Of a DNA stretch of 61,827 bases, positions 43,111-53,301 are shown piece by piece. Origin of the DNA: Fragilaria crotonensis (lineage: Eukaryota > Bacillariophyta > Fragilariophyceae > Fragilariales > Fragilariaceae); the NCBI GenBank assembly GCA_022925895.1, contig JAKSYS010000358.1, forward strand, positions 1 to 61,827. The letters are read 5' to 3'. Positions within the stretch are counted from its first letter, which is position 1, and each line of letters opens with the position of its first letter. The position numbers and the translations under genes are program-made. The notes under the pieces are model-generated. The model saw only the letters and a list, made by a program, of their open reading frames with translations, had not been told where the DNA came from and ran no database searches.

Positions 43111-44106
43111 AATTAATCTCCGTCCTAGCCCGGCATCGGTTGTTATGACACGGTATGCGTCATGTAAGGGACAATTTTACCGCATTCGTTTGCCGCGGTT
43201 TTGATGACGTCATTCGCCAATCTTTTGCCTTTGCCGGGCAGCGAACGTCACCCCCTGACCCCTATGAGGCAGAACTTGGAACACTGTTGTCATGCGCACC
43301 TGAACTTTGGAAGCAGCGCAATGACATCATGGATGAAGAGCCATTTATGCAACAGACCTCTACGGCCAAAAATTATGACCACAGTCAACATCATTCATCA
43401 ATGAAAAGTTCTGAAGGATATTTGAACACATTGGAAATGAAATGTTTGATAAAAATGTGATGGTAATGTGGTAAAGCCATGCTCATTTTGATGTCTTCTA
43501 TAGGATGGGGTACCATTCATTTCGTGGGAAGTGAAGATGGCAGGCATGGAAATTGGAATGTGGGTGATTATGGACTAAATTGTAAAGTGTGGGCAAAAGA
43601 AATGGACTAAATTGTAAGTGCAAATGTATTTGTACTAAGTAGTAAAAAGCGACATTCTAATATAGTAAGTCATTGTACTACTTTGAATAATCTTTTTTGT
43701 AAAAGGACTAGTAGATTGTAATTTCCCCTTAAAGAAACCGAGCGGACACAACACGCCCTCACAATATATACCGGTATTTCATTAAGAGAAAAAACAGAAA
43801 AACCCCGAAAAAAATCCTTACAGTTGAGACTTGAGACTACATTTGTACTTCATACGACACCCCAGTGCAGCGACAGTACACTCTATACAATATAGAGCAG
43901 CTGTAAATTCTGAGAATTCGGGATGCCGGGATGTCTGTTGCATATACTGTATATTGTATATTGCATTGGGGACCTTCGCAAGAATTCCCATGATCTGAAA
44001 GCGAAGATTCGGCTTCGACAGTGTTCTCCTTGTTAACCAATGCCCGCACACGAGTATGATATACTTATCTCGGCTACGGTAACCCTCACCTGTCACTTCA
44101 TCTTCC
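43111..44106. other. Gap between the dead MULE and the aldo-keto reductase
   Basis: It probably includes the eroded 5' end of the MULE (up to ~43450) and then A/T-rich DNA with TGTAAAGTG/TTGTAAGTG-type short repeats (43560-43720). An ACAATATATACC tract sits at 43760. No gene seen. Confidence 0.4.
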
Positions 44107-45192
44107 ATGAACGACACCATGTCAGAAACTATCGCTCTTGGTACGCAAGGCCTAGAGGTCTCGAAGCTGGGATATGGTTGCATGGGTCTGACAACAGCCT
44201 ATGGTAGCAAACTCCCTGACGACGAGATTGTTTCGCTTCTCGAAAAGGTATACGAACAAGGTGTAACGTTTTGGGACACGGCCAACCTGTACGTCTTTCC
44301 AGACCTGTCTCGTCTTTTCAAACTGCAGTCGCCGATTGTTTGTCAGGAAGAAATCCTAGCCAAGGCAATCAAAAAGATTGGTCGCGAGAATCTACAAATT
44401 GCTACCAAGACTGGAGTTCAGATCAAGATCTTTCCCAAGCTAAAAATAATTCCAGATGGTTCTCCCTCCTTTATTCGTCAGCAGTGTGAGGCTTCCTTGA
44501 AGCGCTTACAGACTGACTACATTGATCTATTCTATCTTCACCGCATCGATCAGGATATCCCTATTGAGCGAAGCATGATGGAAATGAAAAGACTTGTCGA
44601 AGAAGGGAAGGTGAAGTACGTTGGCCTTTCTGAGTGCTCTGCTAAGACCATTCGCAGGGCGCACAAGATCCACCCGTTGACTGCTGTCCAGCTTGAATAT
44701 AGCCTGTGGTGTCGTGGTATTGAGGGAGAGGTCCTGCAAACATGCAAGGAACTCGGCATTGGATTGGTAGCCTATTCTCCACTTGGTCGGGGTTTCTTTG
44801 GAGGAGCCCATAAGAAACCCCTTCTCAAGTCTGACTTTCGTGTAGCCAACGAACGGTTCCAAAATCAACAAAATCACTTGATGTACGAGGAGGTCGAAAA
44901 GCTCGCCGAGAGCAAGAAAGCCACGCCAGCTCAGCTTGCTTTGGCTTGGGTTCAAGCCCAGCAAGAACGAGCTGCTGGGGTAGTGGCGATTCCTGGAACT
45001 ACCAAAGAGGCGAACCTTATCAGCAATGTGCAGTCGCTTGCTATTGATCTAAGTGCCGGTGACAGAGAGGAATTGGAAAAGGCAGTAACCGAGGCAGAGG
45101 GTGCGCGTTACCAAGCAGGAGGCAGCCAGACATGGGAGGGCGACAACAATGTTGAGCTTTCCCCTGAGGAGGCCGCCAAGCTTGGCTTGTAA
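44107..45192 (+). CDS. Aldo-keto reductase (AKR13-like)
   Basis: 361 residues with an ATG start. Catalytic tetrad residues are visible: Asp in FWDTANLY with the Tyr at its end, Lys in IATKTG, His in LFYLHRID. NADPH-binding features follow (LVAYSPLGRGFFGG and GVVAIPGTTKEANLISN). It should reduce aldehydes or ketones with NADPH in the cytosol. There is an 18-residue insertion after the catalytic Tyr (VFPDLSRLFKLQSPIVCQ) that could be a 54-nt in-frame intron (GTCTTT...TTGTCAG), but removing it makes the loop too short, so I keep it as coding. Confidence 0.9.
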   Translation: MNDTMSETIALGTQGLEVSKLGYGCMGLTTAYGSKLPDDEIVSLLEKVYEQGVTFWDTANLYVFPDLSRLFKLQSPIVCQEEILAKAIKKIGRENLQIATKTGVQIKIFPKLKIIPDGSPSFIRQQCEASLKRLQTDYIDLFYLHRIDQDIPIERSMMEMKRLVEEGKVKYVGLSECSAKTIRRAHKIHPLTAVQLEYSLWCRGIEGEVLQTCKELGIGLVAYSPLGRGFFGGAHKKPLLKSDFRVANERFQNQQNHLMYEEVEKLAESKKATPAQLALAWVQAQQERAAGVVAIPGTTKEANLISNVQSLAIDLSAGDREELEKAVTEAEGARYQAGGSQTWEGDNNVELSPEEAAKLGL

Positions 45193-45693
45193 TGGCAAAA
45201 GTCTCTGCCATCATTGTGCTTCATTCAGACATCGTAGATCATCATAGTTGGCAATTATCTGAGGCAAGGCAAATAAGTTTCAAACCTTTGGCAGTTCTGT
45301 TCATCGTACTGCCATCAAAGTTATGAGATTACTCTTCTGCTCGCATCGAAGTCCTACAGCAACAGCATCCACCGTCGAGACCAGTGGAGGAAATTAATTG
45401 TTAGTAAAGGTCAGACGTTCTTGTGAGCAGGCGTCAAGTCGGATATTCGCGACTCCTAGTCGAAGGTGCTTGCATCACAAGTCGAATATCTTTATGGTAT
45501 CTTCAATTCCGTGTGAAAAACATCCTACCTATTGTTTCGTGATTTAAAGGATCGCGGCAAAACTATGTCTTATTATTCTGCGGTGATAAGGACGAGCTCA
45601 ATGTAGAGACCTTAACAGAATCCCTACCATAATCGAACAACTTTTCCCGCCTCTCCTTGCAAGATTCAGGAAAGCATTCTCCGAAAGGAAGCA
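45193..45693. other. Convergent gap, no gene seen
   Basis: Between the 3' ends of the aldo-keto reductase and the first repeat-protein gene. Nothing recognisable. Confidence 0.45.
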
Positions 45694-46668
45694 TTAGTAA
45701 TTTCCAGCTCCGGAGTCTCCTTCGTTTCCAGAGCCTCCATTTCCTTTGCCTCCCTTCTTTCCGCCCTTTTTGCCGCCTTTCTTGCCGCCCTTCTTACCTC
45801 CCTTCTTGCCGCCCTTCTTGCCGCCCTTTCCAAGATCATCCTCTGCGTCGCCTTCTCCTTCCATTCCCTTACCGGCGCCATCATCGTCGCAATCCTCTCC
45901 ATTTCCATGACTGGATCCGCCGCCATCGTCATCATCACCTTCCTCAGTTACTCCCTTCTTGCCGCCCTTCTTGCCGCCCTTGCCAAGGTCGTCGTCAGCA
46001 CCGCCTTCGTTGTCGCAGCCGGCGCAGTCTTCACCTCCTCCGGTTCCCTTGCCTGTGCCGTCATCGTCGCCATCCGCTCCATTCCCATTATCGGAGCCGC
46101 CGTTGTCGTCACCTTCTTCCGAGCCTCCCTTCTTGCCACCTTTCTTGCCCCCTTTCTTTCCGCCTTTCTTGCCACCCTTCTTGCCGCCCTTGCCAAGGTC
46201 GTCGTCAGCACCGCCTTCGTTGTCGCAGCCGGCGCAGTCTTCACCTCCTCCGGTTCCCTTGCCTGTGCCGTCATCGTCGCCATCCGCTCCATTCCCATTA
46301 TCGGAGCCGCCGTTGTCGTCACCTTCTTCCGAGCCTCCCTTCTTGCCACCTTTCTTGCCCCCTTTCTTTCCGCCCTTCTTGCCACCTACACCCAAGGCGT
46401 CATCACCCTCTGCGTCCTTTCCACTATCGGAGCAGTCATCGTCAATATCTCCTTCCGTCCCTTTGCCTGGGCCATCGACGCCACCATCTTCTGCATTTCC
46501 CTCGCTGGAAAACCCATCATCGTCATCCGTGCTGTAGTCCATGCTGAAGGTAAGTTCTCGAGGAGACGAGTTGCCTTCCACTCTCAGCGCTTTTCTTTCT
46601 CTCGTATCGCCAACTTCAGACGTTGCACGAGACGCTGCGAGGATCAAGGTGAATGACAAGAGCTTCAT
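45694..46668 (-). CDS. Secreted Lys/Gly/Asp-rich repeat protein A (silaffin-like composition)
   Basis: 324 residues, ATG at 46668. Residues 1-16 look like a signal peptide (MKLLSFTLILAASRAT), followed by RKALRVEGNSSPRELTFSM, a motif shared with the neighbouring repeat protein B. The rest alternates (GGKKGGKK)n lysine blocks with acidic Gly/Asp/Asn blocks holding a CxxC (GGGEDCAGCDNEGG). The KGGK spacing fits the KXXK pattern of diatom silica proteins, and PREL/PRDL fits the RXL processing site reported for silaffins and cingulins. A role in silica or extracellular matrix is inferred from composition. A 210-bp internal duplication is nearly perfect. No named family. Confidence 0.75.
   Translation of the reverse strand: MKLLSFTLILAASRATSEVGDTRERKALRVEGNSSPRELTFSMDYSTDDDDGFSSEGNAEDGGVDGPGKGTEGDIDDDCSDSGKDAEGDDALGVGGKKGGKKGGKKGGKKGGSEEGDDNGGSDNGNGADGDDDGTGKGTGGGEDCAGCDNEGGADDDLGKGGKKGGKKGGKKGGKKGGKKGGSEEGDDNGGSDNGNGADGDDDGTGKGTGGGEDCAGCDNEGGADDDLGKGGKKGGKKGVTEEGDDDDGGGSSHGNGEDCDDDGAGKGMEGEGDAEDDLGKGGKKGGKKGGKKGGKKGGKKGGKKGGKGNGGSGNEGDSGAGNY
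45971..46386. repeat. 210-bp tandem duplication inside repeat protein A
   Basis: Copy 1 (45971-46180) and copy 2 (46181-46386) match except for a single base I can see (CGCCTTTCTT versus CGCCCTTCTT). It adds 70 residues: one lysine block plus one acidic CxxC block. The near identity implies a recent event or active homogenisation. Confidence 0.85.
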
Positions 46669-47478
46669 TGTGTATGTTGATAAGAGGTTGAATGGATCGA
46701 AAGTTGTGAATGTGAGGAACGATTTTTAATGAGAATATGGGTTGTTTGTTGAGTTACATGTTGTAGTCAATTTGTGAACCCTTCTGAGTCAAAGATCCAG
46801 CATTCCGATGTATGATAAGTCGTGGTACCAGGTACAATGTAACACGTATCTACCAGGAAATTGACAAATCATGGCTCATGGCTAATGGCTCTCGTTTCTC
46901 ATGGCACATGGCACATGGCACATGGCACATAGCACATGGGACTCTATATATTACTATGTACGGAGTACTTGGTAACATGTATTCTTGGCGGGACTTGAAA
47001 TCCTAATGCAGATGTAGTAGACGGCAGACCCATGACCCAAGTCATTTTCATTTCACACACTCGGAGTACTATGGAGTACAACTACAGTACAAGTACTGGA
47101 TCCTTGAAATTATACTGCTCTATGGGACCATGATACGTATGATATGGGTAAGAGCATCCGAGATCTACAAGTATGAAACATGTAACATGTATGCATACTT
47201 CGAAACAATTAGAGTAGTAGCTAGAACGGTGATCTTAAGAGTGAAACTAATCCTGCGTCTCATCGAACAGGTGACATAAACGAAACCCACAAGGGTTCAC
47301 AATGCAGAGGGTACATAAGGACGAGCCCAATAAAGACACCGAAAAATGCTATGATCCGGTCAACAACTGAGCAGCTCTCCCTCCGCTGCAACATGGTGGA
47401 TGGTGGCATCCACGGCGACAACTTCTTTCAAATAGACGTTTGCAACAAGTCCATTTCTCGAAGAAACAGGTAGACTTC
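46669..47478. other. Gap between the two repeat-protein genes
   Basis: It includes the upstream region of gene A, the CATGGCA array at 46900-46934, and GTAC motifs at 47060-47100. No gene seen. Confidence 0.5.
46900..46934. repeat. Heptamer array (CATGGCA)5
   Basis: Four perfect CATGGCA units and a fifth with one change (CATAGCA), about 230 bp upstream of the gene A start. Confidence 0.7.
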
Positions 47479-48945
47479 TTACCACAGGAATCTTGTGTAG
47501 CCTTCATCACTGCCTTTTCCTGAGTCTCCTCCCTTGCCCTTTCCGGAGTCGTCATCGTCATCTCCCTTCTTGCCTCCCTTGCCCTTTCCGGAGTCGTCAT
47601 CGTCACCTTCGCCTCCCTTGCCTGAGTCGCCTCCCTTGCCCTTTCCAGAGTCGTCATCGTCGTCTCCCTTCTTGCCTCCCTTGCCCTTTCCGGAGTCGTC
47701 ATCGTCGTCTCCCTTCTTGCCTCCCTTGCCCTTTCCGGAGTCGTCATCGTCGTCTCCCTTCTTGCCTCCCTTGCCCTTTCCGGAGTCGTCATCGTCGTCT
47801 CCCTTCTTGCCTCCCTTGCCCTTTCCGGAGTCGTCATCGTCGTCTCCTTCTTGCCTCCTTGCCCTTTCCGGAGTCGTCATCGTCGTCTCCTTCTTGCCTC
47901 CTTGCCCTTTCCGGAGTCGTCATCGTCGTCTCCTTCTTGCCTCCTTGCCCTTTCCTGAGTCGTCATCGTCGTCTCCTTCTTGCCTCCTTGCCCTTTCCAG
48001 AGTCGTCATCGTCGTCTCCTTCTTGCCTCCCTTGCCCTTTCCGGAGTCGTCGTCGTCGTCTCCCTTCTTGCCTCCCTTGCCCGAATCGTCGTCGTCGTCT
48101 CCTCCCTTGCCCTTTCCAGAGTGGTCATCGTCGTCTCCCTCACTGCCTCCCTTGCCTTTTCCGGAGTCGTCATCGTCGTCTCCCTTCTTGCCTCCCTTGC
48201 CCTTTCCGGAGTCGTCATCGTCGTCTCCCTTCTTGCCTCCCTTGCCCTTTCCGGAGTCGTCATCGTCGTCTCCCTTCTTGCCTCCCTTGCCCTTACCGGA
48301 GTCGTCATCGTCATCTCCCTTCTTGCCTCCCTTGCCCTTTCCGGAGTCGTCATCGTCGTCTCCCTTCTTGCCTCCCTTGCCCTTTCCGGAGTCGTCATCG
48401 TCATCTCCCTTCTTGCCTCCCTTGCCCTTTCCGGAGTCGTCATCGTCGTCTCCCTTCTTGCCTCCCTTGCCCTTTCCGGAGTCGTCATCGTCGTCTCCCT
48501 TCTTGCCTCCCTTGCCCTTTCCGGAGTCGTCATCGTCGTCTCCCTTCTTGCCTCCCTTGCCCTTTCCGGAGTCGTCGTCGTCGTCTCCCTTCTTGCCTCC
48601 CTTGCCCTTACCGGAGTCGTCATCGTCATCTCCCTTCTTGCCTCCCTTTCCTTTGCCCGAGTCGTCATCGTCGTCTCCCTTCTTGCCTCCCTTGCCTTTG
48701 CCCGAGTCGTCTCCCTTGCCCTTTCCGGAATGATCATCATCATCGCCGTCGTCCTTGCTGAGCTTGTCGGTCTTGCTGTCTTTGTGCTCCTTGGGTTCTT
48801 CGAGGGAGTAGGTAAGATCGCGAGGAGACGCGTCGCCTCTAATTCTCAGTGACCTTCTCTCGACAGTGCCTGCAACGGTGCTGTCGACGACTGCAGAGGA
48901 GGCCAGAAGGGCTGCAGCGAGTAAGTTGAATGACAAGAACTTCAT
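47479..48945 (-). CDS. Secreted (GKKGDDDDDSGKGKG)n repeat protein B, frame-broken in mid-array
   Basis: ATG at 48945. A signal peptide (MKFLSFNLLAAALLASSAV) is followed by RRSLRIRGDASPRDLTYSL, matching protein A (RKALRVEGNSSPRELTFSM), then a charged spacer and more than 25 copies of a 15-residue unit GKKGDDDDDSGKGKG. Lys clusters and Asp5 runs alternate, each with one Ser, as in zwitterionic silica-forming peptides. The frame is open from 48945 to a stop at 47920, caused by four central units that each lack two C; the original frame resumes at 47880 and ends at 47479 (..SDEGYTRFLW). Net loss across the block is 9 nt, so the frame is restored overall. Unbroken, it would be about 490 residues. 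Paralog of A in tandem. Confidence 0.7.
47515..48730. repeat. 45-bp minisatellite coding array
   Basis: The unit CCCTTGCCCTTTCCGGAGTC... (45 bp) recurs almost perfectly; about twelve identical units run from 48170 to 48710. It is coding on the minus strand and not a CRISPR, since there are no spacers. It must expand and contract by slippage or unequal exchange. Confidence 0.9.
47843..48036. repeat. Block of shortened 43-44 bp units within the array
   Basis: Four consecutive units read TCTCCTTCTTGCCTCCTTGC where the others read TCTCCCTTCTTGCCTCCCTTGC, each losing the same two C. A fifth loses one. The sum of 9 nt returns the reading frame on both sides. Confidence 0.85.
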
Positions 48946-50551
48946 CGTTTATTAGAGATTGTAATTGACGGTTCGAGCAATAAAGGCAGGTGCGATGGGC
49001 TGCAACCTTTAAGATATGCGAAATGTGATCGTGCGTCTTGATGGTTTTGGCTCCATCGGGGGATCACGAAGGACTTCGTATGATTATCACATACTACTTG
49101 GTTACGTCAACGTCTCAAACAATTTAAACTTGATTCGCCTGATTCTTGATTCGAGACCACTCAAATTCAAATGGGTTCGCCGCACTATCCAAACAAGGAA
49201 CTCTTAACAAGACCTAACTCATCAAGCACGTGTCGTGTGACTTTTGGCGCGCTTTATGCATGTGACCGTTTCGTCCATTATGTGATGATGCATTGATCTG
49301 TATGCAGTTCATGCTTGGTCACACATTTTTATCCGTAGGATTGAAAGGCGCCATATAAGATTGATTCTCATGCAATTCCCTATATACATTTTTAATGGCT
49401 TATACAGTGGTGTATATGATCAACAGATTGCGTCTCCGAATTTCTATCTGATTACTACGTATCACGCATGTGGGGCTCGGTATGGAACATGCGCAATCAA
49501 GTCGAGTCGCGCGAGTTTAGGTCATGTCGGCTCATCGTACCCAGATGTACCAGGGGGTACTTGTACCATGTTTATGTCAACTGTCAACTGTCAACTGTCA
49601 ACATACAGCTGTCAATTGCGTTTTGCGTTTATGGTACTCGCAGTACAACGGTACTACTTGACGGTAAAAAGGTACAAGTACTACTTATCTTTACTGTACT
49701 TGTAGTTCCCGAAGAGATCCTCGTATAACTCTCGTATCATTCCTTTTTTACTGTGTGGTACTAGTATTGGAGTTATGTTGTGGGGTTGCGTATGCATATG
49801 AATTGTTATGCTGAAGGCATCGTGATTTACGTCATGGCGTCGTCGCATCGCGGGACATGGCCAATTGGCAAACGGCATACTCCAAGTATGGGATATGGGC
49901 ATATGCATATGAGCTTATGAGCATATGGCATATGCTGGTCGTACACCCCACACCCTGATTGTGTTCCTTCCTCAATGCTGGAAGTTCGTGCTTATGAGTC
50001 GGATCACCAACGAACTTGACTATTCGTGTGTCAACTGTCGTTGGCATCGATCAATTTTCAACTGCACCGATACTCCAGAGGCATGATGTTTCGACATCGA
50101 TCACTGATCAGAGAATATGAGATGTGAGATCATGATATGTTTGAGAAAGCTGAAAGACGAAGAGCCTAGTCCGCACTCTGGACGCCACCCTCTGGCTGGA
50201 CATGTATCATCGTGAGTAATTGAGCAGCATTAACCTCGCGATACTCATCCATCATTAATCACGGCCTCTACCGCTCCAACGTTCACAATGCGATTCGAGA
50301 CATCCTACGTCGCAGGTTCGTTCGTCAGAGTGCGACATCATGGTTGTTACTCACTTCTCAAAGGGCAGACGTTCAATGATTGTGCTACCCACACGATACG
50401 GCCGAGCTGCAAAATTGTATGACTATTAGGTCGCCTTTGCGATTGATTGTGGTTTATGGTTTCACCGTGCATTTTGTCATGAGTCATGACGGATGATTGT
50501 CTATATCTCTGTGTTCTTCTATCAGTCGGAAAGCAACATGAACTCTCCGAA
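48946..50551. other. Intergenic, no gene seen
   Basis: Upstream region of gene B, the (TGTCAAC)4 array at 49575-49602, GTAC motifs at 49540-49690, and a palindromic ATATGC/GCATAT cluster at 49880-49935 (GGCATATGCATATGAGC..GAGCATATGGCATATGC). Confidence 0.45.
49575..49602. repeat. Heptamer array (TGTCAAC)4
   Basis: Four perfect tandem units. Confidence 0.75.
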
Positions 50552-51190
50552 TTATGCTTCGGAGAGGTCTTCCACCACTGCTGCGATGTCGCTATCGTCG
50601 CCGACATCACCAGCAATCACCGCTTGAAGTGGATTCTCGTCCAGCCAAGCCTTGTAGCTCGCAGTGCGGCGCACAGTGACGACAATTCGAGCTCGCCGAA
50701 GTTCTCTGCTCGAACTACGGCGCTCGTGCTCCTCCGCAGGTGGAGGTAGACTAGCAAATGGACTTGTTTCGCTTTCACCGTGAGACTGCTTTTTGCGCTT
50801 GGGTTCGACCGTCACATATGATGTTGTTACTCTTTAAGTCGGGAATGAACAAGCAAGGATGAGATCAAGGAGAACGATGAAGTTGATCAAACTATGCATG
50901 TGCAGTTTAACGTACCTGACTATTGTGGCCAACTTTGATCTCTCAAGGAGATGCGCGGCGTCAACTGCAGCCACAATGGCACCTTCAAGGGCTGAGAGGT
51001 CGCAATACTCATCAGTGACGAGAAACTTTCTAGCAAGGTTGAAGAAGGCCGCCGGGCCTTTGGACGCGCTTACTGCTATCACTTGTCGAGGTTGATTGTC
51101 CGTGCTCTCAACTCCAGAAGTTGGTGTGGATTGCAGTTGTGCTTTTCTTACTCCTTCAACATCGTCCCCTTGCGATGCTGGCTCTGACAT
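50552..51190 (-). CDS. Alba-family nucleic-acid-binding protein
   Basis: Two exons on the minus strand, 51190-50916 and 50831-50552, with an 84-nt intron (GTACGT donor, TTAAAG acceptor), give 184 residues from the ATG at 51190. The core VIAVSASKGPAAFFNLARKFL..DLSALEGAIVAAVDAAHLLERSKLATIVR..VTTSYVTVEP reads as an Alba fold: a first strand, a long helix with the Lys-Gly signature, a second helix, and the beta hairpin. The C-terminal half is charged and disordered. Alba proteins bind DNA or RNA (RNase P/MRP subunits, translation regulators). Confidence in the splice is high because it joins the fold at the expected position. Confidence 0.75.
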
Positions 51191-52362
51191 ATCTATCTCC
51201 GATGTCAATTTAATTGTTGATCTTGAACGATGGTCGGCCTTTTATTTCGCGGGCTTCACTAGTGGATAGCCCCCTTCAATTTCCCGACCCTTCCACCTTC
51301 CTTTCCTACGATGACGACAAACTCTATATCAAATGGAGCAGTCTTCCACGCAACATTATCACTCGCAAGTCAACTTTGCCTTTTAAGCCTTCGGCAAAAC
51401 CGGATCGACAGGGTACTGAAATGCGCTTTTGCTTAGGAGCAAAGTGTTGTCGAACCCCTCTTGATGCGACCTTTGTTAACCTGCATACAATCGGCTTGAT
51501 GCAGATCAATGCTGATATCAACTTATCGCCTTTTTTCTCTTCAAGTTCATCCCGTGTTGAAATCGCGTGTAAGTTATACATACCGAAAGATCTAGTAGAT
51601 GTCTACGCCAGTCAAAAGATTTGTGTGCAACATCGCGTCCATGACTCAAACGACTGACTTCGCCCTTCGCGTGTTGCCGCCTTTACACAGTGTATGGATA
51701 CAATTTAACATTGTATTTGGTGTATGTGCAGCTGGGTTTGATAAAAAAGGTTACCACTTACCACCGCTACTGGAGGTACTATGCATAATATGATAGTAGT
51801 ATACTGCTGGTTTAATATGCATACCATACCAATTCCAATCTGCCACAGTACAAGTACCTGGTAGTAGTACTTTGTACAGCAGTCATCGACCACTGGCTTG
51901 ACGTGTGCAGCTTGTAGGTTGTAGGTCCTACTATATGCATAGTATGCCACCAGAAATGAAGAGAACAGTGTACCGGTACCTGTTACTGTAACCTGTGGTC
52001 ACCATTTACACAGTTTGGGCGGTGATATTGCTTTTCGAGCCCGGTATTGAGGGATACTATGCAGTATATTTACATAGTACTCGAGTACGTATTCATATTT
52101 GAATGACTTTGCTATCGATACTATGCTCCCAGCAGTATAAGCATGATCACAGAGATCTTGCCCTGTTGCATGTGAATTAACTACACATGTAGAATCTATG
52201 TAGAAAGTGATGTTGTCAATATCTTGACTTCCGTGATGCTGTCCTTTTGGCACTTCCATAAAAGAGTGAATTGCAAATTGTTATACCCATTTTGGGGTTG
52301 GGGCCTGAAGTATCCATCATGTTCCAACAAGTAAGTGCATCTGTGAATACTTTTATAAGCAT
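51191..52362. other. Gap with GTAC motifs
   Basis: A 147-codon plus frame at 51214-51657 has no early ATG and no family likeness, so I do not call it. GTAC-rich DNA lies at 51850-51990. The 3' part may be eroded transposon. Confidence 0.4.
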
Positions 52363-52800
52363 TTGGATAAGCATGCTTGGCAATGTAGGAAATGCATGAT
52401 AAACCAAATCAAAGAATGGTATTTCATGGAGAAAGGTGCAATCTGGATCTTTATTTGCATCACTGATTGGGAGAAAGAGATGTATAACTGGATCAACTTC
52501 ATTGTGATAAAAAACATACTACCTGTCACTTGTCCAATTACTCGTGACATTTCAAGGCTGAAGCCAGTGTCTGCCCAAATCTTGCGAAGTCATCTTCTGT
52601 CCCTTCTTCCTATTGTCAAGGAAGCAATTAAGAATAAGCTTCCATATGGCTCACACTTGTGTTTGATGGTTGGACTGAAGGAACTCACCACTTTGTTGCT
52701 GTGGCAGCAGCATACTTGAAGGCTATCACATCACGAGGTGCAATTTGTTTAGCTCAACATTTGATGATTAGAACAAACATAAAAGCATTGATGTTCAGTC
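52363..52800 (+). pseudogene. hAT-type transposase fragment
   Basis: The frame 52363-52719 has a BED-finger-like start (AWQCRKC) and then NWINFIVIKNILPVTCPITRD..LKPVSAQILRSHLLSLLPIVKEAIKNKLP, the pattern leading to the hAT catalytic domain. One base is lost near 52650; the next frame continues LVFDGWTEGTHHFVAVAAAYLK, whose FDGWTEGTHH is the signature of the first catalytic Asp region. It stops soon after in A/T-rich DNA. Clearly dead. Confidence 0.65.
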
Positions 52801-53301
52801 ATTTCACATGCTTTAAAATTTAGATATGAATTTATTTAGTGCAAACATGTGTTGATGTTTAATATGCAACATATTAGCTGCTTTTTCAATCAAATCACTT
52901 TTTAAATTATAGACGTCAATTTTGTATTGTCAATGCAATATCTACAGTCAATTATGTTGTCTTCTTTTCATGGCTGTTTTGTTATCTTTGTTTCGTTCAA
53001 TGGCATGATATAAACACTTGGGCGGTGTACCTTTCTTAGTTTCATTGAACTTTTTTGTTGCAAAATTTTTTCACTCTTCATTAAAATGCTTCGTTACCAT
53101 GTTGACGCTACAAGTTCTCATCAATCCTCCAAATCCCAATTTAGTACCTCAACACAAACCATCGAGTCCAGAACTCCCAAACCTGCATTGGTACCTCCTT
53201 CATCGTGTCGCACCGCATCATCACTTCCCTCGTTTGCATACTGCTAAGCCTTGCAGTATTGAAGGATTTGCTTTTCCATTGTCTCCGCCACAGGACTGGC
53301 T
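52801..53301. other. A/T-rich gap
   Basis: No gene seen; probably the eroded rest of the hAT element. Confidence 0.4.

Noticed and set aside
43155..43460. 101-codon plus-strand frame in the MULE 5' region
   Set aside because: Lies antisense to the eroded transposase and starts without good context.
44294..44350. 54-nt in-frame intron in the aldo-keto reductase
   Set aside because: Boundaries are only moderate and removal would shorten the loop after the catalytic Tyr below the family norm.
45907..46656. Plus-strand hydrophobic frame of 249 codons
   Set aside because: Antisense shadow of repeat protein A; no start context or homology sense.
47515..48730. CRISPR array
   Set aside because: Units are contiguous 45-bp coding repeats with no unique spacers, in a eukaryotic genome.
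47493..48761. Long plus-strand frames (about 400-420 codons) antisense to repeat protein B
   Set aside because: They are by-products of a 45-bp repeat that is open in several frames; only the minus frame has a signal peptide and a paralog.
51214..51657. 147-codon plus-strand frame beside the Alba gene
   Set aside because: No early ATG, starts 24 bp from the divergent gene, and no recognisable fold.
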